Assembly: GCA_903843135.1 (NCBI GenBank)
Contig: CAIMOS010000097.1
Location: forward strand, 1-35,114
Length of the DNA: 35,114 nucleotides
Direction of reading: 5' to 3'
Origin: an uncultured Ignavibacteriales bacterium
Lineage (GTDB): Bacteria > Bacteroidota > Ignavibacteria > Ignavibacteriales > Ignavibacteriaceae
Shown here: piece after piece, positions 7,273 to 16,102 of the stretch
How positions within the stretch are numbered: position 1 is the stretch's first letter
How the letters are laid out: each line of letters opens with the position of its first letter
Translations under genes and position numbers: made by a program
Notes under the pieces: generated by a model
The model's database searches: none
Told to the model about the DNA's origin: nothing
The model's input: the letters and a program-made list of their open reading frames with translations, nothing else

Positions 7273-9765
7273 ATGTCATTAAAAAGTTTTCTTGAAAACA
7301 AAGTAAAAGTTAAAGTTACACTGCTGGCTGTAACGGCGATAATATTATACCTCACGGGCTCGCAGAACTTTGTAAATAAGGTGGCCGAGAACGTCTATTT
7401 CACGGTTATAGGCCAGACGACTCCGGATACGAATGTCGTTATCATCGAAATAAACAGCGAGGATATCGACCGGCTCGGAGGCTGGCCCCTGAAAAGAAGT
7501 TACTACGCCTTACTGATCGATAAACTGAATAAATTCGGCGCGAAGAAAATCGGAATTGAAGTTTTCCTCTCCGGCGCGAACGCCTCGCAGTCCATATATG
7601 ATTCCCTGCTGATTGAAAAAGTCCGCGAAGCCGGGAATGTAGTTCTTGCCTCCTACCCTCAGTCGGTGCACCGGGAAAACGGAGCATATGTCACTAATAA
7701 AATCGAATACCCTGTAATTCATAATATCGGCGACACTGTTATTTCCGGCCATCTTGTCTTCTTTGGCAGGGGCAACCGTATCAATATTCCGAATGAGATC
7801 GTACATAATAACTGGATAGAGCATTCTTTCGCTTATATGCTGCTCGATTCGGTCTGGCAGGCGAATCACCATTCCGTAACACTTGTGAACACGATTTCTT
7901 CCTGGAAGAAATTCTACAACTATTCACTGTCGGAATTTATCGAGAAAGAAATCCACGGTGATCCCGGATTAAAAAACCTGAAAGGGAAAACCGTTCTTAT
8001 CGGCGTCACCGACCCGAAATATACAGCCAAAATTGAAACGATCTATGATGATGAAATGCCCGGAGTAGCACTTCACGCCTTTGCGGTTGAAAACGTAATG
8101 CAGAATAATTATATCCGTACCGGTTATTATAATATTATCTCGTTTTTGTTTTTAATCTTTGTTGCCTTTGTAATTGTATTTATTGAAAAATTTGAATTTA
8201 GGTTTCAACTTTCAGCTTATATAGTCCTGTTTATAGTTTTTACTTTTCTCGGTTACGCGTTTTTCTATCTCTTCGGGATAGAAATTAATTTCTCATTCTA
8301 TGCCGTTCCGCTGATCGGCCTCTATATTACCGAATCCGCATACAGGCTAAAGTACAAAGGTAAACTCCTGGAAACGGCCCGCAGCGAAACTGCGCTTCTC
8401 AAAAATATTTTACATAAAAAAGAAGATGACCTTAAGAGCCTGCTGGATGAGCTGGAATTATCCGACAAGGCTACCTCAGGCGTTATCCTTGAAAAAATCA
8501 AGAGCCTGAAGGACGACATACGTCGGTTAAAATCGAAGGAAGCAAATGATACCGAAGACGCCCTTAATCTTGACCCGGATGAAATTAAAAACTTCTGCGG
8601 AATAATCTATCGCTCAAATGGTATGGGTGAGGTTGTAAACACAATTGAAAAAGTCGCAAAGTCTGATGAGACTGTTCTCCTTATGGGTGAAAGCGGTACA
8701 GGCAAGGAACTTGTTGCCAAAGCCATCCACTCAAGCAGCAACCGGTCCGTGAATGCTTTTATAGCGGTCAATTGCGGCGCCTTAAGCGAAACGCTTCTTG
8801 AGAGTGAACTCTTCGGACACGTGAAAGGCTCTTTCACCGGCGCATACACTGACAAGATCGGAAGGTTTGAAGCAGCCGACAAAGGGACAATTTTCCTCGA
8901 TGAGATCGGCGAGATAAGCGAGAACTTCCAGGTAAAACTTTTGAGGGTTATTCAGACCGGTACCCTTGAAAGAGTCGGTTCTTCAAAGACGATAAAGATC
9001 AATGTACGCATAATTGCTGCTACAAATGTTGATCTTGACAGAGCGGTCGCGGAGAAAAAATTCCGCGAAGACCTGTTCTACAGGCTGAATGTTATAAAGA
9101 TAGTAATTCCTCCTCTCCGCGACAGGCACGAGGATGTGGAAGCGCTCGTTGATTATTTCATCCGGACGATCTCTCCCGATTTCCGCGTTTCGGGCGCAGC
9201 CCTTAACGCGCTTATGAATTACAGCTGGCAGGGAAATGTGCGCCAGCTTGAGTCGGTTATGAAGCGCGCTCTCGTATTCACTAAAGCGCTTAATAAATCG
9301 ATCGTTCAGATCTCTGATCTGCCGGATGAAATAACCAGGGAATTCGATTTTGATTTTGAGGACCTGGTTCTGGAGTCCCTTAGAATTAAAAAATTCTCTT
9401 ATTCCGCTTTTACGGAAACAGCAAAAGAACTAAGGGCGAGCCGTACGCTCATCTCGGAAAACCTGAGAGGCATAGTATTGAGACAATATGTACTCAGCGG
9501 CTTTGATGCACACAAAACCATAAAGGCGGTCACAGGGTCAGACGATCCGGAAGCTTATGAGAAAGTCCAATCCAAACTTCAGACTTTCCTTAAAAACATT
9601 TCATCAGATGTTGAGACGGCCGGCCCTTCAAATTTTGAAGTTTTGAAAATGAAGCTCGGCGTGAAGTACAAAAATCTTCCGAAGAAATTCCACAGCTATC
9701 TTGACGAAGTGATTAAGTCGTATATGAATAGTCACGAACTCAGCAAGGACGACCTCTATCAGTAG
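7273..9765 (+). CDS. CHASE2 sensor fused to sigma-54-dependent AAA+ transcription activator
   Basis: A 830-residue membrane-bound regulator. A first membrane helix (about 14-30) leads into an extracytoplasmic CHASE2 domain (about 40-285, with the typical VVIIEINSEDIDRLGGWP). Three membrane helices follow (about 287-352), then a coiled coil (about 362-425). The AAA+ sigma-54 interaction domain spans about 441-670: Walker A GESGTGKE 472-479, loop GSFTGA 519-524 (GAFTGA family with Ser), Walker B IFLDEIGE and REDLFYRLNV. NVRQLES is at 655-661. A region around 712-735 (TETAKELRASRTLISENL) resembles a Fis-type helix-turn-helix, and ~95 further residues of unknown fold follow. Direct fusion of CHASE2 to this AAA+ module gives a one-protein signal path. 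It is divergent from the AhpD operon; the 3' end stops three bases before the convergent hydrolase. The signal sensed is unknown. Confidence 0.93.
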   Translation: MSLKSFLENKVKVKVTLLAVTAIILYLTGSQNFVNKVAENVYFTVIGQTTPDTNVVIIEINSEDIDRLGGWPLKRSYYALLIDKLNKFGAKKIGIEVFLSGANASQSIYDSLLIEKVREAGNVVLASYPQSVHRENGAYVTNKIEYPVIHNIGDTVISGHLVFFGRGNRINIPNEIVHNNWIEHSFAYMLLDSVWQANHHSVTLVNTISSWKKFYNYSLSEFIEKEIHGDPGLKNLKGKTVLIGVTDPKYTAKIETIYDDEMPGVALHAFAVENVMQNNYIRTGYYNIISFLFLIFVAFVIVFIEKFEFRFQLSAYIVLFIVFTFLGYAFFYLFGIEINFSFYAVPLIGLYITESAYRLKYKGKLLETARSETALLKNILHKKEDDLKSLLDELELSDKATSGVILEKIKSLKDDIRRLKSKEANDTEDALNLDPDEIKNFCGIIYRSNGMGEVVNTIEKVAKSDETVLLMGESGTGKELVAKAIHSSSNRSVNAFIAVNCGALSETLLESELFGHVKGSFTGAYTDKIGRFEAADKGTIFLDEIGEISENFQVKLLRVIQTGTLERVGSSKTIKINVRIIAATNVDLDRAVAEKKFREDLFYRLNVIKIVIPPLRDRHEDVEALVDYFIRTISPDFRVSGAALNALMNYSWQGNVRQLESVMKRALVFTKALNKSIVQISDLPDEITREFDFDFEDLVLESLRIKKFSYSAFTETAKELRASRTLISENLRGIVLRQYVLSGFDAHKTIKAVTGSDDPEAYEKVQSKLQTFLKNISSDVETAGPSNFEVLKMKLGVKYKNLPKKFHSYLDEVIKSYMNSHELSKDDLYQ

Positions 9766-9768
9766 CAA

Positions 9769-10554
9769 TTAAAGTTTTTTCAGAAAATCCCGGATTGCTT
9801 CATTCACCTGTCCCGGCTGTTCGAACGGAGACAGGTGTCCCGCGTTTCTGATTAAAACAAATTCGCTTCCCGGCCACTTTGCCGCATCTGCTTTCATTAC
9901 AGCCGGCGGCGAAAAAGTATCGTGTTCACCACAGATGAAAAGTGCAGGCATATCAGCCTTCAGCGGCACGTGCCCGCTGTCGATCCTCCCCGCCATTGCA
10001 AGCTGGCATCCTATTAATGATGTCCCGGGAGTATTCAGCAGGCCCGTAACAAATTCCACATATTCATTTCCCATCGCGGTAATATTTTCGGCCCGGAAAG
10101 TATTCGGAATGAATTCTTTTATGAATGCTTCGGCTCCGATTGTATTTATTCTTTTTACTGTATCAGCTCTTTTGATTCTTCCCTCATTTCCGTCTGCTTC
10201 ACTTTTTGTGCCGCAAAAAATTGCCGCCCTGAATATGCTGCTGTTTTTGTCCAGTGCCCGGAAAGCAATATATCCCCCCATCGAAAGGCTGATCAAAACA
10301 GGTTTTTTAAGATCCATTCCGTCAACCACCCCAAACAGGTCATCCGCGAACTGTTCCATCGTAAACAATCCGTCGCCTTTCTCAGAAGCGCCCAGCCCGC
10401 GGATATCATACGCAACGCAGTAATAATCTTCTTTTAGTTCGTCGATCTGCTTTCTCCACATTCCGGCATCAAAAGGAAAACCGTGAACGAAGATTAGCGG
10501 TTGTTTTCCGGAATCGCCGTAGCTGTATATTGAAAGGCCGTTGATTTTTTTCAT
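9769..10554 (-). CDS. Alpha/beta hydrolase
   Basis: A 261-residue cytoplasmic alpha/beta-hydrolase-fold enzyme. The oxyanion motif HGFPFD is near residue 24. The nucleophile S91 is in SLSMGGY, a variant elbow in which the first Gly is replaced by Ser. The acid D212 is in CGEHDTFSPP, and H240 is in NAGHLSPFEQP. The length and cap resemble the enol-lactonase/non-heme-peroxidase-like group (PcaD/BioH relatives), but the substrate cannot be told from the sequence. It is transcribed alone and converges on the activator gene with a three-base gap. Confidence 0.88.
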   Translation of the reverse strand: MKKINGLSIYSYGDSGKQPLIFVHGFPFDAGMWRKQIDELKEDYYCVAYDIRGLGASEKGDGLFTMEQFADDLFGVVDGMDLKKPVLISLSMGGYIAFRALDKNSSIFRAAIFCGTKSEADGNEGRIKRADTVKRINTIGAEAFIKEFIPNTFRAENITAMGNEYVEFVTGLLNTPGTSLIGCQLAMAGRIDSGHVPLKADMPALFICGEHDTFSPPAVMKADAAKWPGSEFVLIRNAGHLSPFEQPGQVNEAIRDFLKKL

Positions 10555-10631
10555 TTCTTATAGCTCGTTAAATTTATTAGTTTACGTGTATTATTGAATT
10601 TTATAATGTTAAATTATATAAGAGGCCTTTC

Positions 10632-12536
10632 GTGGAAAAGAGAATTTTATTCCTTTTAATCATTTCTTTTATCTCATTGTTTTTTATTTCGTGCTCAAGC
10701 CAGATTACTTACAAAGGTGAATTTGCTTTTATACCGGAGAAACCACAGACGGGACAGGAAGTAACCCTGTTATATAAACCCGCCAATCCGAAGTTTTCAC
10801 CGCAGGATGAATTGTTTGCGAAAGTATACATATTTGACAAGGAAGTCCGCCAGGCGTCTGATGTAAAGATGAATTACCGCGACGGCGGATGGACCGGATC
10901 ATTTACCGTCTCTGCTCAGGGCGCTGGTATTTTGCTTCAGTTCAAGGCCGGCGAAAAGAATGACAATAACAACGAAAAAGGCTTTCTCATTCCGTTGTTT
11001 ACAAAAGACGGGCAGAAACAGGCGGAACTTTCCGCCGCTTACGCAGATGCATTTGTCGGCTGGGGACGGGGCTACCTTGAACTTAATGCCGATCCAAACT
11101 TTGTAAACGGATTGTACACCGAAGCTTTCAAAGCAGATTCATCACTTCTGAAAAAATATGGCAGAACGTATGTGGCTGCCAACCAGAGATATCTTTCTCC
11201 GGATGCTTTTGAGCAGCTCAGGAATGAAATCGATCAGAAAATCGAAAGCGGATTAACAAACACATACGAAGAACTCGAAGCGCTTCAGATTTCTTACACT
11301 CAGAAAAAGAACATAGAGAAGGCAGACTATTATTACAGGCTGATAGAAGAAAAATACCCTAAGTCGGATCTTATCCAGTCAACCCTGCTAAACAAGGTCA
11401 GGGCCGCAAAAGATGCGGGTGAGAAACTTAAACTCAGTGATAATTTTATTGAAAGATTTCCCGGAAGTAAATATCTGATGGACCTTCATAATATTATTAT
11501 CAATGAATTCCGGAATTCAAAAAAATACAGCGAAGTTCTCGATTACGCGAAAAAATACAAAGCAGACATCGCGCCCTACACTCTCGCCCAGATACCTGAC
11601 AGAATGCTCAGCGACAGTGCGGATTTAGATCTCGCTTACCAAATAACTGAACTGGGAATAGAAATTTCAAAGCAGGCCGCTGCCAATCCGGCAAAATACT
11701 GTTCCCCATATTTGACTCCGAAGGATTTTACGGAAGAACAGAATTATTATATGAGTATGCTCCTGCTGAGTAAAACAAAAATACTCTTTAAGCGGGATAA
11801 ATCGCAGGCCGCGTCAGAAGCAGCAAATTTAGCCTTTTCACTTTCGGAAGGAAAAGACTCCGGTATAAACGAATTGTATGCGGAAATTCTCGTAAAATTA
11901 AAAAATTACCAGGAAGCAGTTAAACTGACTTCACGATTTATTTCCGAGGGATACGGTTCACCGAGAATAAAAGAATTGTATAAGGAATCCGTCATCAATA
12001 CTATCGGTTCAGAAATCGCGGCAGAGGACGGACTTGCGGAACTGGAAGCCGCGGCAAAGGAAAAAATGCGGAACAAACTGACCGGGGAAATGATTAACCA
12101 GCCTTCCCCTGATTTCACGCTCACAAATCTAAAGGGTGAGATTGTTACGCTATCATCGCTTAAAGGAAAGGTTGTTGTCATCGACTTTTGGGCAACCTGG
12201 TGCGGCCCCTGTAAAAGTTCATTCCCGGGTATGCAGCAGGCTGTTGACAATTTCAAGGAAGATTCCGGCGTGGAATTCCTGTTCATTAATACCTGGGAAC
12301 GTGTACAGAATAAAAAAGAAAATGCCGAGAAATTCATTGCTGAAAAAAAATATTCTTTTAATGTGCTGATGGATACCGATAATAAGGTAATTACATCCTA
12401 TAAAGTCCGCGGCATCCCGACAAAATTTATCCTGGATAAAAACGGAAATACAAGATTCATCAGTGTCGGTTTCGGCGGTGATACAAACGCCCTGGTTGAA
12501 GAACTGAGTATGATGATATCTCTGTTAAGGAACTAA
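10632..12536 (+). CDS. Lipoprotein with helical repeat region and C-terminal TlpA thioredoxin domain
   Basis: 634 residues. The signal peptide ends in lipobox FFISC (C21), so it should be an envelope lipoprotein. Residues about 25-122 look like an Ig-like beta domain and about 210-460 like TPR-type helical repeats. The last ~150 residues are a TlpA/ResA-like thioredoxin fold with WCGPC (C523, C527? spaced CxxC as C524-C527) and cis-Pro in GIPTKF. It probably reduces or isomerises disulfides of exported proteins. The start is GTG, supported by AGAGG at 10621-10625, seven bases upstream. A possible TATAAT lies at 10602-10607. The asparaginase gene follows 19 bases later, so they are likely co-transcribed. 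Confidence 0.88.
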   Translation: MEKRILFLLIISFISLFFISCSSQITYKGEFAFIPEKPQTGQEVTLLYKPANPKFSPQDELFAKVYIFDKEVRQASDVKMNYRDGGWTGSFTVSAQGAGILLQFKAGEKNDNNNEKGFLIPLFTKDGQKQAELSAAYADAFVGWGRGYLELNADPNFVNGLYTEAFKADSSLLKKYGRTYVAANQRYLSPDAFEQLRNEIDQKIESGLTNTYEELEALQISYTQKKNIEKADYYYRLIEEKYPKSDLIQSTLLNKVRAAKDAGEKLKLSDNFIERFPGSKYLMDLHNIIINEFRNSKKYSEVLDYAKKYKADIAPYTLAQIPDRMLSDSADLDLAYQITELGIEISKQAAANPAKYCSPYLTPKDFTEEQNYYMSMLLLSKTKILFKRDKSQAASEAANLAFSLSEGKDSGINELYAEILVKLKNYQEAVKLTSRFISEGYGSPRIKELYKESVINTIGSEIAAEDGLAELEAAAKEKMRNKLTGEMINQPSPDFTLTNLKGEIVTLSSLKGKVVVIDFWATWCGPCKSSFPGMQQAVDNFKEDSGVEFLFINTWERVQNKKENAEKFIAEKKYSFNVLMDTDNKVITSYKVRGIPTKFILDKNGNTRFISVGFGGDTNALVEELSMMISLLRN

Positions 12537-12555
12537 TCAAAAAAAAGGAAAATAA

Positions 12556-13539
12556 ATGAGGCGCTTAAAATTTTCTCTGCTTCCGGGAATATGGTTTTTT
12601 GTTTTTAATTTTTACCTTTTCGCGGGCGGTCAACCCGGAGATGAGAACAAAAAATATGTTTTAGTGATCCACGGCGGTGCGGGAGGCATTAATCGAGGCG
12701 ATATAACGGACTCAGTAAAAAAGCTTTACTTGGCCGGGCTTGAGGAAGCTCTGAAAACAGGCGAAGAAATATTAAAGAACGGAGGATCTTCACTGGATGC
12801 TGTTGAAAAAGTCATACGGTATTTTGAAGATGACCCTCAGTTTAATGCCGGCAGGGGCGCTGTACTAACTTCGGATGGGACCGCGGAACTTGATGCCTCT
12901 ATAATGTCGGGTATTGATAAATCTGCCGGGGCTGTTGCCTCTGTTACCCGGATCAAAAATCCCATTTCAGCCGCGCGCGCAGTAATGGAGAAATCTCCTC
13001 ACGTATTGCTGGCCGGCACCGGAGCGGAGAAATTCGCTGAGGCCAACGGACTTGAGTTGGTAGATAACAAATATTTCATCACTGATGCCCAGATGAATTC
13101 CTGGCAGAAACGAAAAGCCGCTCTTGACAAAAAAGGAACCGTCGGCGCGGTCGCAATGGATATGAACGGCAACCTTGCTGCCGGAACATCTACCGGCGGG
13201 ATGATGATGAAGATGCCGGGAAGAATCGGCGATGCCCCGATTATTGGCGCAGGGACATACGCGGACAATAATACCTGCGCGGTTTCCTGCACCGGATGGG
13301 GTGAAAAGTTTATTAAGAATGCGGTTGCCTTCCACGTCTCGGCATTGATGGAATATAAAAACTATACGCTGAAAGAAGCGGTTGATGAAATTATGCTTAA
13401 GAAATTAAGTAAAGGAGACGGCGGGCTGATAGCGATAGATAAAAACGGAAATTATTATATGGAATACACCACCCAAAGTATGTTCCGCGGGGTTGTGAAT
13501 TCAGAAGGTAAAAAGGAATTTAAGATCTGGGAAGACTGA
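12556..13539 (+). CDS. Exported isoaspartyl peptidase / L-asparaginase (Ntn hydrolase)
   Basis: 327-residue plant-type asparaginase that matures by autocleavage. The catalytic Thr is T195 in KKGTVGAVA. GTSTGG at 210-215 and GDAPIIGAGTYADN downstream line the active site. HGGAGG at 39-44 and AGRGAVLTSDG near 98 are the N-terminal family motifs. It should remove N-terminal isoAsp residues or deamidate asparagine. Residues 1-24 (RRLKF followed by a hydrophobic stretch) look like a signal peptide, placing it in the periplasm. AAGGA lies about seven bases before the ATG. It follows the TlpA lipoprotein gene closely and converges on waaA. Confidence 0.93.
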   Translation: MRRLKFSLLPGIWFFVFNFYLFAGGQPGDENKKYVLVIHGGAGGINRGDITDSVKKLYLAGLEEALKTGEEILKNGGSSLDAVEKVIRYFEDDPQFNAGRGAVLTSDGTAELDASIMSGIDKSAGAVASVTRIKNPISAARAVMEKSPHVLLAGTGAEKFAEANGLELVDNKYFITDAQMNSWQKRKAALDKKGTVGAVAMDMNGNLAAGTSTGGMMMKMPGRIGDAPIIGAGTYADNNTCAVSCTGWGEKFIKNAVAFHVSALMEYKNYTLKEAVDEIMLKKLSKGDGGLIAIDKNGNYYMEYTTQSMFRGVVNSEGKKEFKIWED

Positions 13540-13564
13540 TTAGAATTTTCAGATCAGTTTTTTT
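13535..13564 (+). terminator. Weak terminator after the asparaginase gene
   Basis: ACTGAT (13535-13540) and ATCAGT (13553-13558) form a 6-bp stem followed by seven T (13558-13564). It overlaps the stop codon and the 3' end of convergent waaA. Confidence 0.35.
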
Positions 13565-14829
13565 ATCTCGCTTAGGATCACGGAAGTAGCGCCGGTATTT
13601 GTTTTAACAAATTCTCCCGCTGCCTTTCCGGCTTTAAGCCTCAGGCTTTCGTTTGAAAGAAGCCTTGTAAGGGTTTTATACATCGCGGTTTTATTTTCTA
13701 TAATAAAACCGCCGCCGGTCTCGGCGAGATGAGACGCCTCCGCGGAAGAATGTATCTTCGGGCCGTAAAGAACCGGTATCCCGTATACCGCCGCTTCCAG
13801 CACATTGTGAACATTACTCTTATAACTCCCTCCGACAAAAGCAATACTCGCGTGGGAGTATAGCGTCAGCAGTATCCCGATTGAATCTACTATTATCACC
13901 CGTTCGTTGTTATAATTATTAAGGTAAGAGAAACGGATGGTAGGAACTGTCTCCGGGAATTCCTGCTCAAGTTTTTCGATATGGTTCACAGTCGGTTCGT
14001 GCGGCACAATAATCACCAGAAGGTCTTTGTGATATTTAAGAAGTTTAAGTATCACCGGATTGAGTATCTCCTCATCTTCTTCCCACGTGCTCCCTGCAAT
14101 AAATATTTTCTTCCCTTCGGTGATTCCCGGACGGAGAATATTCTTTGTCTTTGCGTCACGGCTTTTAATATAAACACGGTCAAACCTTGTGTCCCCAGCC
14201 TGTTTCAGTTTGCTTCCCGGAATACCGAATACTCCAAAATTCCTGGTATCCAGATCTGAAATTGTCAGTATCTTTTCCATTTTGGAATAAAGCTGTTTAT
14301 GGAACCCTCTGAGGAATGAGTTCTTCCGGAGGTTTTTAGTGCGCATTGTTGCGTCTACCAAAAGTACGGGGATTCCTTTGTCGTGGAGTACATTGATATG
14401 GTTCGGCCAGACATCATAGCGCATAAGCACGACAAGTGAAGGTTTGGCTATTTCCGAAAACGAGGAGATGGCAGCACGGCTGTCAAAAGGAATGTAAGTT
14501 ACAATATCCGCGAAAGCATATTTTTTCGAGTTCTCATATCCTGAAGGCGAAAAGAATGTTACCAGAATGTTAACGTTACTTGACTTACGGAGTTCCTCAA
14601 TAATCGGTTTTGCCTGCTCAAATTCTCCCATCGAAGAAGAATGGAACCAGATAAGTTTCCTCCCCCTGTTAAGCTTCTGCAGCGACGCGGAAAGATTTGA
14701 GTTCAGATTGCGCCGCCCTTCGATTCCGCGCCTGATCTTACTGTTGAAGAATCCAAGGAAATGAATTCCCGCGTAAAGCGCAGGAAGCATAACGGCGTTA
14801 TACAAAATATACCAGACTTTTTCGATCAT
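13549..14829 (-). CDS. waaA: 3-deoxy-D-manno-octulosonic acid (Kdo) transferase
   Basis: Transfers Kdo from CMP-Kdo to lipid A precursor at the inner membrane. It is 426 residues from ATG 14829, the normal WaaA length. An N-terminal hydrophobic segment anchors it. SMGEF at 66-70 carries the conserved base E69. TFFSPSGYE, the GDTRFDRV segment and GGSYKSNVHNVLEAA near the C-terminus are the CMP-Kdo binding parts of GT30. The start is chosen because ATG overlaps the TGA of the heptosyltransferase gene (ATGA), a typical coupled junction; the frame is open 20 codons further but that would lie within the upstream gene. It shows the organism makes lipid A-Kdo. Confidence 0.95.
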   Translation of the reverse strand: MIEKVWYILYNAVMLPALYAGIHFLGFFNSKIRRGIEGRRNLNSNLSASLQKLNRGRKLIWFHSSSMGEFEQAKPIIEELRKSSNVNILVTFFSPSGYENSKKYAFADIVTYIPFDSRAAISSFSEIAKPSLVVLMRYDVWPNHINVLHDKGIPVLLVDATMRTKNLRKNSFLRGFHKQLYSKMEKILTISDLDTRNFGVFGIPGSKLKQAGDTRFDRVYIKSRDAKTKNILRPGITEGKKIFIAGSTWEEDEEILNPVILKLLKYHKDLLVIIVPHEPTVNHIEKLEQEFPETVPTIRFSYLNNYNNERVIIVDSIGILLTLYSHASIAFVGGSYKSNVHNVLEAAVYGIPVLYGPKIHSSAEASHLAETGGGFIIENKTAMYKTLTRLLSNESLRLKAGKAAGEFVKTNTGATSVILSEIKKLI

Positions 14830-15821
14830 CTGCCGGTAAGTCCGGTTAGTTTTTGGAATACTTGTTCGGGCAAAATTTCTTTCATACACTTAAAATGTTT
14901 TTTCGGGCATTTAGCCAGCCCGATATGTGAACACGGCCTGCAAGATAAAAAATTATTTTCTAAGATTATACTTTTCGCGTGATAAGGAGCAAACCCAAAT
15001 CCCTGAATGGTCGAACCGAAAATCGCGAGTACCGGCACATTACACGCCGTGGCAAGATGCATAAGCCCGGAATCATTACAGACAACCGCCCGGCATTCCT
15101 TCATTGTTTTCCCGATCAGGAACAGGTCATCAGCGCCGCAGACAGTTTCTACTTCGGGTAAAAGATTTTTTATTTTCTCACCGTAAATTTTATCATCCGC
15201 CCCGCCGATTACCGTTACTTTATAGCCGGATGAAAGTAATTTTTTTGAAAGTTCCAGGAAATACTCTACGGGCCATTGTTTGGTAAAGTGCTTTGATCCG
15301 GGACAAATACCGATCATTTGAGAACCGGGATTCTCACCGGGAAGAAAAGATGGGGGAAAATAAAATTCGCACCCGAGCGGATCGGCTTCAATCCCGGGGA
15401 ACGAACCGATATATCTTTCAGGTACGGGCAGAACCGGCAAACGGTCTGTTTTTTTTAATTTAACCGCGAGGAACTTAGCGATACTGTGTTTTTTGAATTT
15501 GTAAACCGGCTTTGCGGCCCCGCTCAGGATTTTTTTTGACCTAAAGTTATTCTGAAGGTCAATTATATAATCGTAGGAACCAAAATCGGGCGACTTACCC
15601 TCGGTAAAGTCGTAATTGCGTGTGATGGTGTAAACGGTATTAAGGCGGGGATTGTATTTAAGCAGATCGCTGTACTGTTCTTTCACCACAAAGTCGATCA
15701 GCATACCATCGTTTTTTCTTTTCAGCGCCCTGATAAGGGGAGTTGTAAGTAAAACATCTCCAAGGGAGCTGAACCGGAAAATCAGGACTTTTTGACGCTG
15801 TGCGTTGATAGGATTAAGCAA
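14826..15821 (-). CDS. LPS heptosyltransferase family (GT9) glycosyltransferase
   Basis: Probably adds ADP-heptose or a related sugar to the LPS inner core on the cytoplasmic face. The N-terminal motif FRFSSLGDVLLTTP carries the catalytic-type D22. ICPGSKHFTKQWP and NDSGLMHLATA are the nucleotide-sugar binding motifs of GT9. The C-terminus is Cys-rich (CRPCSH, CPKKHFKCM), as in many FCB homologues. No ATG lies near the domain start. TTG at 15821 gives 331 residues, typical for the family. The frame is open to ATG 16010, but the extra 63 residues show no resemblance to the family, so the upstream start is disfavoured. It overlaps waaA by four bases. Confidence 0.87.
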   Translation of the reverse strand: MLNPINAQRQKVLIFRFSSLGDVLLTTPLIRALKRKNDGMLIDFVVKEQYSDLLKYNPRLNTVYTITRNYDFTEGKSPDFGSYDYIIDLQNNFRSKKILSGAAKPVYKFKKHSIAKFLAVKLKKTDRLPVLPVPERYIGSFPGIEADPLGCEFYFPPSFLPGENPGSQMIGICPGSKHFTKQWPVEYFLELSKKLLSSGYKVTVIGGADDKIYGEKIKNLLPEVETVCGADDLFLIGKTMKECRAVVCNDSGLMHLATACNVPVLAIFGSTIQGFGFAPYHAKSIILENNFLSCRPCSHIGLAKCPKKHFKCMKEILPEQVFQKLTGLTGR

Positions 15822-16102
15822 AAATTTCTTTGTGTAAAAGCTGTAATTATATTCGATTGTAAAATTACATATTAATTGTATTTTTCCTAAATTTGAAGCA
15901 GCGAAAAATAAGGACTGCCGAGCCAGGGCTCTTTCCGTTGTAATGCTGTTTAATAAACAGTTTAATCCGTGCTGCGTCCCTGAATATATTTTAAAACGTA
16001 TCTGCCTCATCGGCGAGCCGACCGGAACGCAATATGGTCAAGCCCCGTCATAAAAATAATTGCAATAATAAAATAGGATAATGATAACCGAAATTTGATA
16101 TT

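Noticed and set aside
15822-16010. 63-residue N-terminal extension of the GT9 heptosyltransferase
   Set aside because: The extension shows no resemblance to the family, and the glycosyltransferase domain begins right after TTG 15821; the upstream ATG has no ribosome site.
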